Part shown: positions 42,347 to 51,390 of the stretch, one piece after another | Layout: every line of letters starts with the position of its first letter | Numbering within the stretch: position 1 is the stretch's first letter | Source: Solobacterium sp. | Lineage (GTDB): Bacteria; Bacillota_I; Bacilli_A; Erysipelotrichales; Erysipelotrichaceae | Direction of reading: 5' to 3' | Length of the DNA: 64,000 nt | NCBI GenBank assembly: GCA_017469355.1 | Contig: JAFUGM010000007.1 | Coordinates: forward strand, 1 to 64,000 | Program-made: the position numbers and the translations under genes | The notes under the pieces: generated by a model | Told to the model about the DNA's origin: nothing | Seen by the model: the letters and a program-made list of their open reading frames with translations, nothing else | The model's database searches: none

Positions 42347-43675
42347 TTACCCAACATTTATTTTCTCGATCGGACGATGGGAAACATCCGCATGATTCAC
42401 ATTGATGGCAGCATAAATCAGTGTCAGCCCACCTACACGCCCCAAAAACATCAAAAGAATAAGAATAATGTGGGAAAAAGGGCTGAGTGAAGGCGTGATT
42501 CCCAATGACAGACCGACCGTGCCAATTGCAGAAACTGTTTCAAAGAGACAAGCTCCTACCGGAATTGTTTCAACTGTACTGATTACAACTGCACATAAGA
42601 TCGGTACCGTGATATACATCATGAAGAGTGTGATAGCATGCTTGATTGTGTTGTCTTCAATTCTTCTTCCGAAGAGCTGCACATCCTTTTTCTTCTGAAA
42701 TACCGAAGATGCAGTTGCGATTAGAACTGCTGCAGTTGTCGTTTTCATACCTCCTGCAGTTGATCCGGGGGAACCACCAATCAGCATCAATGCAATTAGA
42801 AGAATCCTTCCTGATCCTGATAGGGAAGAAAGAGAGGCAGTATTAAACCCGGCAGTTCTTGGAGTAACTGCTTGAAACAATGAAAGAAAGAAACGCTCAG
42901 AGAATGGCTTCCCTGAATACTCAAATAAAAACAGAAGCAGCACTGGAACAATAATTAGAAAGCCAGTGGTGACAAGAATGACTTTGCTCTGCATCCGATA
43001 TTTATGAAACTTCAGTTTATTAACAGCGACATCTTCCCAGGTGAGGAATCCAATACCACCCACAATGATTAACAGACAGATCGGTATTATGATGCCAGGG
43101 GTTCCTGCATAGGAAGTCAAAGAGGAGAATTCCCCGGTCTTATCTCCCATCAGATCAAAGCCCGCATTGCAGAAGGCGGATACAGAATGGAAAATTGCCA
43201 TCCATATTCCAGAAACTCCATATCGACTGCAGAAGGTTGGCATCATCAGAAGTGCTCCAATGACTTCGATGATCAGGGAAATCCTGAAAATAAATCCAGT
43301 CATCCTAACAACTCCACCTATCTGGTGAGCAGAGAAGCTGTCCTGCAGCATGTTACGCTGTAACAGTGAGATCTTTCTTCCGGAAATCATTGTGATAAAT
43401 GCCGCAACAGATACGATACCAAGACCACCAATCAGTATCAGAGTCAGGATGACTGCCTGGCCAAACCCTGACCAATACGAAGCGGTATCCTTTACAATTA
43501 GTCCTGTGACACAGACTGCGGATGTTGAAGTGAATAGTGCGTCTTCAAGCGAAGCACCATAACCACCCTTAACAGATATTGGAAGCATAAGAAGTATGGT
43601 TCCGATCAGGATCAGTCCAAGAAATCCTGCGATGATGATCTGGAAGGAAGATAGTCTTTTACCTGGAAACTGCAT
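42347..43675 (-). CDS. ktrB: Potassium uptake membrane subunit (KtrB/TrkH type)
   Basis: The 442-residue protein has the four-fold M1-P-M2 layout of the TrkH/KtrB superfamily, with filter-like pore segments such as STSAVCVTGL, SVSAFCNAGFDLMG, AVTPRTAGFN and TVSAIGTVGLSLG. The glycines in these loops line the potassium filter. It is the first gene of a five-gene operon with the RCK subunit, a small protein and KdpDE. No ydaO-type c-di-AMP riboswitch is visible upstream. Confidence 0.9.
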   Translation of the reverse strand: MQFPGKRLSSFQIIIAGFLGLILIGTILLMLPISVKGGYGASLEDALFTSTSAVCVTGLIVKDTASYWSGFGQAVILTLILIGGLGIVSVAAFITMISGRKISLLQRNMLQDSFSAHQIGGVVRMTGFIFRISLIIEVIGALLMMPTFCSRYGVSGIWMAIFHSVSAFCNAGFDLMGDKTGEFSSLTSYAGTPGIIIPICLLIIVGGIGFLTWEDVAVNKLKFHKYRMQSKVILVTTGFLIIVPVLLLFLFEYSGKPFSERFFLSLFQAVTPRTAGFNTASLSSLSGSGRILLIALMLIGGSPGSTAGGMKTTTAAVLIATASSVFQKKKDVQLFGRRIEDNTIKHAITLFMMYITVPILCAVVISTVETIPVGACLFETVSAIGTVGLSLGITPSLSPFSHIILILLMFLGRVGGLTLIYAAINVNHADVSHRPIEKINVG

Positions 43676-43961
43676 AGCTTTATGTCTGCTCCCTTACATT
43701 GATGCAGAAGTATCGTATTGTCCGATTCGCAAAGACGACATTAAGATGTCACATAATGGAATTAAGATTGAATAAAGATTACTTCACCTGAAAGAAATGG
43801 ATTTCTTGATGGATTCAAAAGAAGAAGCGAATACAGTTACAGAAATAATCTGTTGAAATAGCGATGCACTGCAGTGATGAGGACAGGGGTTACAGTTGAA
43901 AACAGGGGGAATTTATTGTATATATGAGAAGCGGATTTTTTAAAGAAAATCTCGTTGGAAT

Positions 43962-44038
43962 GCGCCGATAGCTCAACTGGATAGAGTATTTGACTACGAA
44001 TCAAAAGGTTGCGGGTTCGACTCCTGCTCGGCGCGCCA
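43962..44038 (+). tRNA. tRNA-Arg(ACG)
   Basis: Acceptor GCGCCGA/TCGGCGC, D arm GCTC..GAGT, anticodon stem TTTGA/TCAAA with loop CTACGAA (anticodon ACG), T arm GCGGG-TTCGACT-CCTGC, discriminator G and an encoded CCA. It is immediately upstream of argS. Confidence 0.94.
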
Positions 44039-44049
44039 TAAGAGAAGAG

Positions 44050-44072
44050 AAAGCCCGCATGGGCTTTTTTTC
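44050..44072 (+). terminator. Terminator between tRNA-Arg and argS
   Basis: AAGCCC (44051-44056) and GGGCTT (44061-44066) with a GCAT loop and a long T run. Transcription of argS must read through or start beyond it. Confidence 0.85.
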
Positions 44073-44091
44073 GGGAATAGAGGATAGTATT

Positions 44092-45741
44092 ATGAGCGAT
44101 TTTGAACATCAGATTTATGAAGCGGTAAAGAATGCGGTCTCCAGTGTTTATGGGATTGATGCGACGGATGTGCTGGCAGTGGAAACTCCTCGTGATCCAA
44201 AGATGGGGGACTACAGTACCAGTATTGCGATGCGTCTGGCAAAACAGCTTCATAAGAAGCCATCGGATATTGCGGAGCCGATTGTTGAAGAACTCAAAAA
44301 GACATTTACACAGGCAAAATCCATTGAAATCGCTAATCCTGGATTCATTAACTTCCGTATTTCTGAAGATTCGCTGTCACAGGTGATCAACCGGATTCTT
44401 GAGGCTGGTGATTCCTATGGATCCAATGACTCCGGCAAAGGAACAAAGGTGCTTGTTGAATGGGTCAGTGCTAATCCCACTGGTGACCTGCATTGTGGCC
44501 ATGCGCGTAATGCGGCATGGGGTGACAGTATCTGCCGTCTGATGGAGACAAGCGGCTATGATGTGCTTCGGGAATACTATATTAATGATGCGGGAAACCA
44601 GGTGAACATGCTGGGGGAATCCCTGATCGCCAGATACTTTGAGTACTTTGGAAAGGAATATCCGCTTCCGGAAGATGGTTATCATGCGGAAGATGTAAAG
44701 AAGATCGCAGAAGAGATTGCGGTGCAGGATGGGGAGCGTTGGCTTGATGCGGATCCATCCGAGCGTCTTGCTTATTTCCGTAAGGAAGGTGTGAACCGTG
44801 AGTTGGCGAAGATCGAGAAGGATCTTGAAATGTATCGGGTATCGATGGACTCCTGGATGCATGAGACGTTTTTCTATGAAGATGATTCACGGCGCATTCG
44901 GGATTGTCTTTCCCGTATGGAATCCATGGGACTCACCTATGAAAAGGACGGAGCGCTCTGGTTCAAGAGCACGGATTATGGAGATGATAAGGATCGGGTT
45001 CTCCGTAAGAGTGATGGAAGTCTGTCTTACCTGACACCGGATATTGCAAACCATGTATACAAGGTGGAGCGTGGTTATCCCAACCTGATTGATCTCTGGG
45101 GTGCAGATCATCACAGTTATGTCATCCGTATGAATGCGGCACTGAAAGCACTGGGATATCCTGCGGATACGTTACATGTGGATCTGATTCAGATGGTTCG
45201 CCTGGTAGAAAATGGTGAAGAAGTAAAGATGTCCAAGCGTACCGGAAATGCGATTACGATCCGGGAACTCTGTGAGGATGTCGGCGTGGATGCGGCACGT
45301 TGGTTCTTTGTCTCAAAGGATGTGGCGACGCATATGGACTTCGATATGTATCTTGCACGTCAGAAAGACAATAACAATCCGGTGTATTACTGTCAGTATG
45401 CTTACAGCCGGATTCATTCCATTCTGGAAAAGGCACAGACATTTGAGAAGAAAGATACCTATGACCGCCTGAGTGAAGAGAAGGAACTGCTGCTTCTGAA
45501 GATGCTGGGGGATTTCCCGAACCATGTGGCCGAAGCCGCAAGGACACGGAAACCGAATAAGATCACTGATTATGTACTTTCCCTTGTGAAGGTATATCAC
45601 AGTTATTACAACAGCTGCCGTGTCATCAATAATGATGATCCGGATCTCACCAACCAGCGGCTTGGACTCGTCAAGGCAACCGGCATTACCTTAAAGAATG
45701 CACTGGGGCTGCTTGGCGTATCTGCACCAGACAGTATGTAA
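44092..45741 (+). CDS. argS: Arginyl-tRNA synthetase
   Basis: The 549-residue class I synthetase charges tRNA-Arg. It has the N-terminal additional domain, the HIGH-type motif as HCGH in ANPTGDLHCGHARNAAWGD, KMSKRTGNA as the KMSK loop, and the C-terminal DALR anticodon-binding domain ending in LGLLGV. The frame is open back to 43990 through the tRNA; I chose 44092 because it lies outside the tRNA and its terminator. Being only 53 nt behind a tRNA-Arg, it might respond to read-through from it. Confidence 0.93.
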   Translation: MSDFEHQIYEAVKNAVSSVYGIDATDVLAVETPRDPKMGDYSTSIAMRLAKQLHKKPSDIAEPIVEELKKTFTQAKSIEIANPGFINFRISEDSLSQVINRILEAGDSYGSNDSGKGTKVLVEWVSANPTGDLHCGHARNAAWGDSICRLMETSGYDVLREYYINDAGNQVNMLGESLIARYFEYFGKEYPLPEDGYHAEDVKKIAEEIAVQDGERWLDADPSERLAYFRKEGVNRELAKIEKDLEMYRVSMDSWMHETFFYEDDSRRIRDCLSRMESMGLTYEKDGALWFKSTDYGDDKDRVLRKSDGSLSYLTPDIANHVYKVERGYPNLIDLWGADHHSYVIRMNAALKALGYPADTLHVDLIQMVRLVENGEEVKMSKRTGNAITIRELCEDVGVDAARWFFVSKDVATHMDFDMYLARQKDNNNPVYYCQYAYSRIHSILEKAQTFEKKDTYDRLSEEKELLLLKMLGDFPNHVAEAARTRKPNKITDYVLSLVKVYHSYYNSCRVINNDDPDLTNQRLGLVKATGITLKNALGLLGVSAPDSM

Positions 45742-45748
45742 GAAATAA

Positions 45749-45774
45749 GGGTCAGCGAACGGCTGGCCTTTTTC
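45749..45774 (+). terminator. Terminator after argS
   Basis: GGTCAGC (45750-45756) pairs with GCTGGCC (45762-45768), then TTTTT. Confidence 0.8.
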
Positions 45775-45787
45775 ATGCTCGAATGTT

Positions 45788-45859
45788 TTGACACATTTTG
45801 AATATTGTCTTCATAAAAGAGTGAACTCACATTAGATTCCCACGTTCCTGAGGTACAAT
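45788..45859 (+). promoter_or_regulatory. Promoter region of the large ABC transporter gene
   Basis: TTGACA (45788-45793), a 17-nt spacer and TCATAA form one promoter. A TACAAT box (45854-45859) only 9 nt before the ATG suggests a second, near-leaderless start. No Shine-Dalgarno sequence is at a useful distance (GAGG is 16-19 nt away). Confidence 0.45.
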
Positions 45860-45868
45860 AAAACAGTT

Positions 45869-48800
45869 ATGTTACAGATCAAAGATATCTCAAAGGAGTA
45901 TCGGACCGGGAACCTCGTACAGAAGGCGCTGGACCATGTATCCCTGAATCTGAGAGATAACGAATTTGTGGCGATTCTTGGACCGAGCGGGTCAGGAAAA
46001 ACCACGCTTTTGAACGTGATCGGCGGACTTGACCGCTATGACAGCGGTGATCTGATTATTAACGGTGTATCCACCAGAAAATATAAAGACCGTGACTGGG
46101 ACTCATATCGTAACCATACGATTGGATTTGTATTTCAGAGTTATAACCTGATTCCCCATCAGACGGTTCTGGCAAATGTTGAACTGGCATTGACGATTTC
46201 CGGTATTTCGGGAAAGGAACGCCGTGAGCGGGCATTGGAAGCACTGAATAAGGTTGGCCTTGGGGAACAGGCACATAAGAAACCCTCGCAGATGTCCGGT
46301 GGGCAGATGCAGAGAGTTGCGATTGCGCGTGCACTTGTGAATGATCCGGACATTTTATTAGCAGATGAGCCAACCGGCGCATTGGATTCCGAAACCAGCG
46401 TACAGGTCATGAATCTTCTCAAGGAAGTAGCCAGTGACCGCCTAGTTGTCATGGTTACACATAACCCGGAGCTGGCGGAAGAATACGCAACCCGTATTGT
46501 AAACCTCAAGGATGGAGTCATTCGTTCTGATACGGATCCTTATGTGGTAGACCAGGAGGAAGAAGCCGTACATCGGAATCTGGGCCGTTCTTCGATGTCC
46601 TTTTTTACCGCACTTTCCCTGAGCTTTAATAACCTTCGAACCAAGCTTGCCCGGACCATCCTGGTCGCATTTGCAGGGTCGATCGGAATCATCGGAATTG
46701 CGATGATCCTTTCCCTGTCCAATGGGGTGAATCAGTATATTAAGGATACAGAAGAAGAAACACTGCTTGGGTATCCGGTAACCATACAAAGCACCAGCTT
46801 TGATATCACGTCCATGATGGCGCAGGCGGCAGACAATCAGAAATCGGATGAAGAGCAGACCGATGATGTAAAGGAACGTGCTTTCCTTAACAATATGCTT
46901 TCCCGTACCAAATCCAACGATCTGGAAGCGTTGCGGAATTACCTTGAAGATGAAAGCAATATTTATGATTATGCATCGGCGATTGAATACAGTTTTTCTC
47001 TTACACCTCATATCTATCGGATTGAGGGGGACTCCTATCGTCAGGTAAACCCGGATAATTCTTTTGCGCCATTAGGGTTTGGCGGTTCTTCTACCAGCTC
47101 CATGTTAGCGAGCGCATGGTCAACGGATGTATTCTATTCGCTTCCTGAAAATGAGTCTTTATACATCGATTCCTATGAATTGAAGGCGGGACACTGGCCG
47201 CAGAATAACAACGAGTTGGTACTGGTGCTGTTTTCCGATGGAAGTATTACCGACTTCATGTTATATACGCTTGGATTCCGTGATTCGAAAGAACTGGATC
47301 AGATGATCGAACAGTTCATGAATGAGGAAGATGTGGATACCAGTATTTCTTCCAGGCACTATGCGTATGAGGATTTCCTTGGAATTAAATTTAAGCTCGT
47401 CAACAGTGCGGGTTATTACCGCTATGATGCGGAATATGATATCTGGGTGGATAAGAGCGATGATGAAGACTACATGATGGATCTGATCCAAAGAGGAGAG
47501 GATCTGGAAATTGTCGGTGTAGTAAAACGCAAGGAAGATACTGACATTTCCATGTTGTCATCGGGAATCTACTATCCGTATGACATGACATCTCATGTGA
47601 CAAAGGTTTCCTATTCCAGCATGATCACACAGGAACAGCTGGATGATAAGAACTGGAACGTGTTTACGGGACGTGACTTCAATGATACGGAATCTCCGGA
47701 TATTGATTTCAATTCCATGTTTGCGATTAATACCGATCTGCTTGGGAATGCATTTCAATTCGATACCAGTAAACTGAGTTTTGACGCATCCATGTTTTCT
47801 GATCTTTCGGAACTCGATTTTTCCTCTTCGATGGGGGACAGTTCCTCCTTCAGTATGGATATGTCTTCTCTTCCTGATATGGATCTGGAATCCATTCTCA
47901 AAGATATCAATGTTGAAATAGATTACGAAGAAGCCGGAACATTGATTGAAGATGTGTTCACTTCTTATACAGAATATGCAAAAAAGGATCCGGCAACGGA
48001 TTTCACACAGTTTCCTGATGCACTGAGAAGTTTTCTCAGTGAGTCAAGTACACAGACATTCCTGCAGAATCAGATCCAGCAAATGATTGAGCAGGGTGGT
48101 TATGTAACAACGGATACGATTGTCCAGCTCATTACCGAGAAGTACCTTGAGCGCATAGCACAACCAGCACCAGAGGATGAAAGTGATCCGACAGAAGAAG
48201 TTATTCCTGAGCCGGAAACTGGAGATGAGGGAGAAGCAGAACCACCTGTTGAAGGGGAAGAAGAGGTTATTACCGAACCGACGCTGCTTGATATGCTCAA
48301 TGCGTTAACTCCGGAGGATCTTCAGGACATCATCAGCCAATTGGTAAGCCAGCAGGCAGAAGCAGAAATTACCCGGGAAGATATGGAAACGCTAGCGGTG
48401 TCTCTTCTTGGGGCATATACCGCCTATGCGCAGGAACGCGGTGATATACCGGATCCGACAAAGCTATCTTCTTCCTTTGAACAGTTCATGACCAATGGCG
48501 GAGGAGAAACACTGATCACCAAAGGAATTACCAAAGTGATCAATGTCGATGATCTTCAGAAACAGCTGAGTGGTGCTTTTAATGATATTGGTGGCGCATT
48601 TGGTGAAGCGATTACCTCCATGATCACAGAGATGATGGGTGGTATGGTAGATCAGATTACAACCGGAATCACTTCATCCATGGAAAAGGCCATGACACAG
48701 TTGGCAGAGCAGCTGCCGGAAGCGATTCATTTCGATACCGGGGTGTTTGCGAGAGCATTCTCCATGACAATCGATCCTGATGACATGCAGGATCTGATCA

Positions 48801-49447
48801 TGTCCATGATGTCATCGGCACAATATACCTATGACGGAAATCTCAGAAAGCTTGGATACATTGACATGAATAAGCCATCTTCCATCTCTATCTATCCAAG
48901 AGACTTTGAAGGGAAGGCGGAAGTCATCCGGATTCTCGATGAGTACAATGAGCGGATGAAAGTGGAAGATGAAGATAAAGTCATCACATATACTGACCTC
49001 GTTGGTACACTGATGTCCTCAGTAACCGATATTGTGGATACCGTATCTTATGTATTGATTGCGTTTGTAGCGATCTCACTCGTGGTTTCTTCCATCATGA
49101 TTGGTGTTATCACTTATATCAGTGTGCTGGAACGCAGAAAAGAGATTGGTATTCTTCGTGCGATCGGTGCTTCCAAACGTAATATTTCGGAAGTATTCAA
49201 CGCTGAGACGTTTATTATCGGTCTGCTTGCGGGATTGTTTGGAATTGGAATTACAGAGCTTCTTCTGATTCCTGGAAATTATCTGATACATACGATTGCG
49301 GATAACAGTAATGTGAATGCATATCTTCCAATTGAATCAGGACTGATTCTGATCGTTCTCAGTGTCATTCTGACGCTGATTGGCGGTATTATTCCTTCCC
49401 GGAAAGCTGCAAAGAGTGACCCAGTCACTGCATTACGCACCGAATAA
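45869..49447 (+). CDS. Fused ABC ATPase/FtsX-type permease with giant external domain
   Basis: The 1192-residue protein begins with a MacB/LolD-type ATPase (Walker A GPSGSGKTT at 38-46, signature MSGGQ, Walker B ILLADEPTGALD). A first membrane helix lies near residue 265 and a very large extracytoplasmic part spans about 290-1035. Three C-terminal helices with the FtsX-type ISVLERRKEIGILRAIGASKRNI loop close it. The external part has several low-complexity, Asp/Ser/Met-rich stretches and an acidic Pro-Glu linker near residue 770-800. Such transporters act by mechanotransmission on peptides, lipoproteins or cell-wall hydrolases rather than classical import. Substrate is unknown. Confidence 0.85.
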   Translation: MLQIKDISKEYRTGNLVQKALDHVSLNLRDNEFVAILGPSGSGKTTLLNVIGGLDRYDSGDLIINGVSTRKYKDRDWDSYRNHTIGFVFQSYNLIPHQTVLANVELALTISGISGKERRERALEALNKVGLGEQAHKKPSQMSGGQMQRVAIARALVNDPDILLADEPTGALDSETSVQVMNLLKEVASDRLVVMVTHNPELAEEYATRIVNLKDGVIRSDTDPYVVDQEEEAVHRNLGRSSMSFFTALSLSFNNLRTKLARTILVAFAGSIGIIGIAMILSLSNGVNQYIKDTEEETLLGYPVTIQSTSFDITSMMAQAADNQKSDEEQTDDVKERAFLNNMLSRTKSNDLEALRNYLEDESNIYDYASAIEYSFSLTPHIYRIEGDSYRQVNPDNSFAPLGFGGSSTSSMLASAWSTDVFYSLPENESLYIDSYELKAGHWPQNNNELVLVLFSDGSITDFMLYTLGFRDSKELDQMIEQFMNEEDVDTSISSRHYAYEDFLGIKFKLVNSAGYYRYDAEYDIWVDKSDDEDYMMDLIQRGEDLEIVGVVKRKEDTDISMLSSGIYYPYDMTSHVTKVSYSSMITQEQLDDKNWNVFTGRDFNDTESPDIDFNSMFAINTDLLGNAFQFDTSKLSFDASMFSDLSELDFSSSMGDSSSFSMDMSSLPDMDLESILKDINVEIDYEEAGTLIEDVFTSYTEYAKKDPATDFTQFPDALRSFLSESSTQTFLQNQIQQMIEQGGYVTTDTIVQLITEKYLERIAQPAPEDESDPTEEVIPEPETGDEGEAEPPVEGEEEVITEPTLLDMLNALTPEDLQDIISQLVSQQAEAEITREDMETLAVSLLGAYTAYAQERGDIPDPTKLSSSFEQFMTNGGGETLITKGITKVINVDDLQKQLSGAFNDIGGAFGEAITSMITEMMGGMVDQITTGITSSMEKAMTQLAEQLPEAIHFDTGVFARAFSMTIDPDDMQDLIMSMMSSAQYTYDGNLRKLGYIDMNKPSSISIYPRDFEGKAEVIRILDEYNERMKVEDEDKVITYTDLVGTLMSSVTDIVDTVSYVLIAFVAISLVVSSIMIGVITYISVLERRKEIGILRAIGASKRNISEVFNAETFIIGLLAGLFGIGITELLLIPGNYLIHTIADNSNVNAYLPIESGLILIVLSVILTLIGGIIPSRKAAKSDPVTALRTE

Positions 49448-49456
49448 AGCAGAAAA

Positions 49457-49519
49457 AAACGGAGCTTGTAATTCCTATCCAGGTCATAAAGACCTGTTTG
49501 GAACTGCAGAGCTCCGTTT
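49457..49519. terminator. Long bidirectional terminator
   Basis: AACGGAGCT (about 49458-49466) pairs with AGCTCCGTT (about 49509-49517), with an inner AGGTC/GACCT hairpin, flanked by A and T runs. Confidence 0.75.
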
Positions 49520-49843
49520 TCAATTGTTCTGTTTATATGCAATTCCAAAGTCAGCCATGGCATTGATCACTGGCCGCATGGATTCTCCGATGTCACTCAG
49601 TGCGTATTCTACGCGCGGAGGAACTTCGGGATAAACCGTGCGTGTAATGATGCCATCAGACTCCATGGAGCGCAGGCTTTCTGTTAATACTTTCTGACTG
49701 ATACCTTCAAGATCTCTGCGAAGCTCGTTAAACCGCCATGGGCGCTGTAACAGATTTCTGATAATCAACAACTTCCATTTACTTCCAACCAGGGAAACGG
49801 TAGTCGCTACCGGGCATTCCGGGAGTTCTTCCTTCTTTTTCAT
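49520..49843 (-). CDS. HxlR-family transcriptional regulator
   Basis: The 107-residue protein is a typical HxlR winged helix: a Cys near the start (ELPECPVATTVSLVG), SKWKLLIIRNLLQRPWRFNELRRDL, ISQKVLTESLRSMESDGIITR and the wing EVPPRVEYALSDIG. HxlR proteins such as YodB and QorR use the N-terminal Cys to sense quinones, electrophiles or thiol stress. I start it at 49843 with AGGAGAA upstream; 20 extra codons to 49903 are unsupported. It is divergent from the ACGX peptide operon and shares paired sites with it. Confidence 0.85.
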   Translation of the reverse strand: MKKKEELPECPVATTVSLVGSKWKLLIIRNLLQRPWRFNELRRDLEGISQKVLTESLRSMESDGIITRTVYPEVPPRVEYALSDIGESMRPVINAMADFGIAYKQNN

Positions 49844-49861
49844 AGCTGTTCTCCTGCCTAA

Positions 49862-49937
49862 TAGTTTCAAAAAGAATATAGCATATGATTTCTCATTCTG
49901 CACTAATAATAAACACCATCCATATAGTTACAAAAAG
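49862..49937. promoter_or_regulatory. Paired HxlR-type sites between the regulator and the RiPP operon
   Basis: TAGTTTCAAAAAG (49862-49874) and TAGTTACAAAAAG (49925-49937) are a 12-of-13 direct repeat spaced 63 bp (six helical turns) in the divergent region. They are the best candidates for the regulator's binding sites. Confidence 0.45.
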
Positions 49938-50015
49938 GTGGCTTCTTTCAGAGTACATGAACGCATGCTAGTGTCAATATATCGAACAATGTTTCGGAAA
50001 GAAAGGAGAACCATC

Positions 50016-50234
50016 ATGGCATTAAGCAATCTGAACAGCTGGGCATCTGAGGAAAAGGCTCCTGCCGCATGCGGAACTGCATGTGGTGCGGCTGACAAGC
50101 CTGCAGAGGCACCTGCGGCCTGTGGTGCAGCAGAAGCACCCGCAGCCTGCGGAGCAGCAGATAAGCCGGAAGAAGCTCCTGCAGCGTGTGGTGCAGCGGA
50201 AGCACCTGCGGCTTGCGGTGCGGCAGATAAGTAA
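50016..50234 (+). CDS. ACGX-repeat RiPP precursor peptide
   Basis: The 72-residue peptide has a short leader (MALSNLNSWASEEK) followed by tandem units of the form PAACGAAEA and PAACGAADK. It contains six ACG-x motifs (one ACGT, five ACGA) and six Cys, each in this setting. This is the pattern of precursors paired with radical SAM/SPASM maturases of the so-called ACGX system; the modification is not known to me, though thioether links from Cys are typical for SPASM enzymes. AAAGGAG precedes the ATG at 50016. The maturase gene follows after 79 nt. Confidence 0.88.
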   Translation: MALSNLNSWASEEKAPAACGTACGAADKPAEAPAACGAAEAPAACGAADKPEEAPAACGAAEAPAACGAADK

Positions 50235-50246
50235 GCCCGGAATTAT

Positions 50247-50297
50247 CCTCCGGAACTGATCCGGAGGACTCAGGATTATTCACAGCATTTGTGCTGT
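50247..50297 (+). other. Two hairpins between precursor and maturase genes
   Basis: CCTCCGG (50247-50253)/CCGGAGG (50261-50267) and ACAGCA (50282-50287)/TGCTGT (50292-50297) follow the precursor stop. Only a short T run (TTT) follows the second. They could stabilise the peptide mRNA and lower expression of the maturase, a common arrangement in RiPP operons. Confidence 0.55.
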
Positions 50298-50313
50298 TTA
50301 AGAAGGTGTTCGC

Positions 50314-51390
50314 ATGAATCCATATTTTGCCTTTCAATGGCACATTACCGATGAGTGTGATCAGCGTTGTAAACACTGTTATATTTATTCTTCTGGTCAG
50401 TGTCATAAGATTACATCCATGACCTGGCATGAGATGGAGGAAACCTTTTATAACTGCCTGGATTTCTGTGAGGTATACCATCGAACACCCTACATATATC
50501 TGACCGGAGGCGATCCGATTCTCCATACTGACTTCTGGCGGCTTCTTGAACTGTTTCATGAACATCATGTTCCATTTACCATAATGGGAAATCCCTTCCA
50601 TCTGAATGATCAGGTATGCCGGGAACTGAAGTGGTATGGATGTGAAAAGTATCAGCTTTCCATTGATGGACTTCGGGAAACGCATGATTGGTTTCGCAAA
50701 CCGGGATCATTTGACTGCACACTTGAAAAGATTGATGTCATCAATCAGGCAGGTATTCGCTCGGTAATCATGACAACTGTTTCTAAAACTAATATGGCAG
50801 AGATTCCCGGGATCATTGATGAAGTGGTAAAGGCGGGTGCCAATATCTTTGCGTTTTCAAGATATGTTCCTTCCGGCGGTGATCTCGATGCCAGTATGAC
50901 TGCCTTAGAGTATCGTGCGGTATTGGAACACTGTGATCGGAAATTCCGGGAGTATGAAGCAGAAGGATGTAATACTTACTTCAGCCGGAAGGATCATCTC
51001 TGGACATTATTTGATTATGAAACTGGGAAATTTCGCATCCCGGAATCGGCTCGGGAGGGAATCATTTATGGCGGTTGTAATTGCGGCAACTGTCATATGA
51101 CCATTCTTCCTACGGGTGATGTCTATGCCTGCCGCAGGGTCGCGGAAAGCAGAGTAGGGTCAGTCTATGAAGACCGCCTTGCGGATGTGTGGGTAACTTC
51201 CATGGAGGAATATCGGGAATATGAGCGATTCTCCAAGTGTTCAAGGTGTAAACTTCTCGCCTGGTGCAGGGGATGCCCAGCTGTGGCAAGAGGCACAAAC
51301 GGAAGCTTTTATGAAGAAGATCCGCAATGCTGGGCAAGCGTGCAGAATGGATTATTGACGGAAGAGAAAGCGGAGGAGCGAATGATATGA
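50314..51390 (+). CDS. Radical SAM/SPASM peptide maturase of the ACGX system
   Basis: The 358-residue enzyme has the radical SAM Fe-S motif CDQRCKHCY (CX3CX2C, residues about 16-24), the LTGGDPILH glycine-rich strand, and LSIDGLRETHDWFR. A C-terminal SPASM domain is rich in Cys (GGCNCGNCHMTILPTGDVYACRR, CSRCKLLAWCRGCPAVA and a final PQCW), which would bind auxiliary clusters. It should act on the Cys-rich peptide encoded upstream. Its stop overlaps the start of the oxidoreductase gene (ATGA). Confidence 0.9.
   Translation: MNPYFAFQWHITDECDQRCKHCYIYSSGQCHKITSMTWHEMEETFYNCLDFCEVYHRTPYIYLTGGDPILHTDFWRLLELFHEHHVPFTIMGNPFHLNDQVCRELKWYGCEKYQLSIDGLRETHDWFRKPGSFDCTLEKIDVINQAGIRSVIMTTVSKTNMAEIPGIIDEVVKAGANIFAFSRYVPSGGDLDASMTALEYRAVLEHCDRKFREYEAEGCNTYFSRKDHLWTLFDYETGKFRIPESAREGIIYGGCNCGNCHMTILPTGDVYACRRVAESRVGSVYEDRLADVWVTSMEEYREYERFSKCSRCKLLAWCRGCPAVARGTNGSFYEEDPQCWASVQNGLLTEEKAEERMI

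Noticed and set aside
43676-43961. ydaO c-di-AMP riboswitch upstream of the potassium operon
   Set aside because: Looked for because Ktr genes often carry it; the conserved strings are not present on the minus strand.
43990-44091. Upstream in-frame extension of argS
   Set aside because: It would run through the tRNA-Arg gene and a terminator; the ATG at 44092 gives the normal ArgS start.
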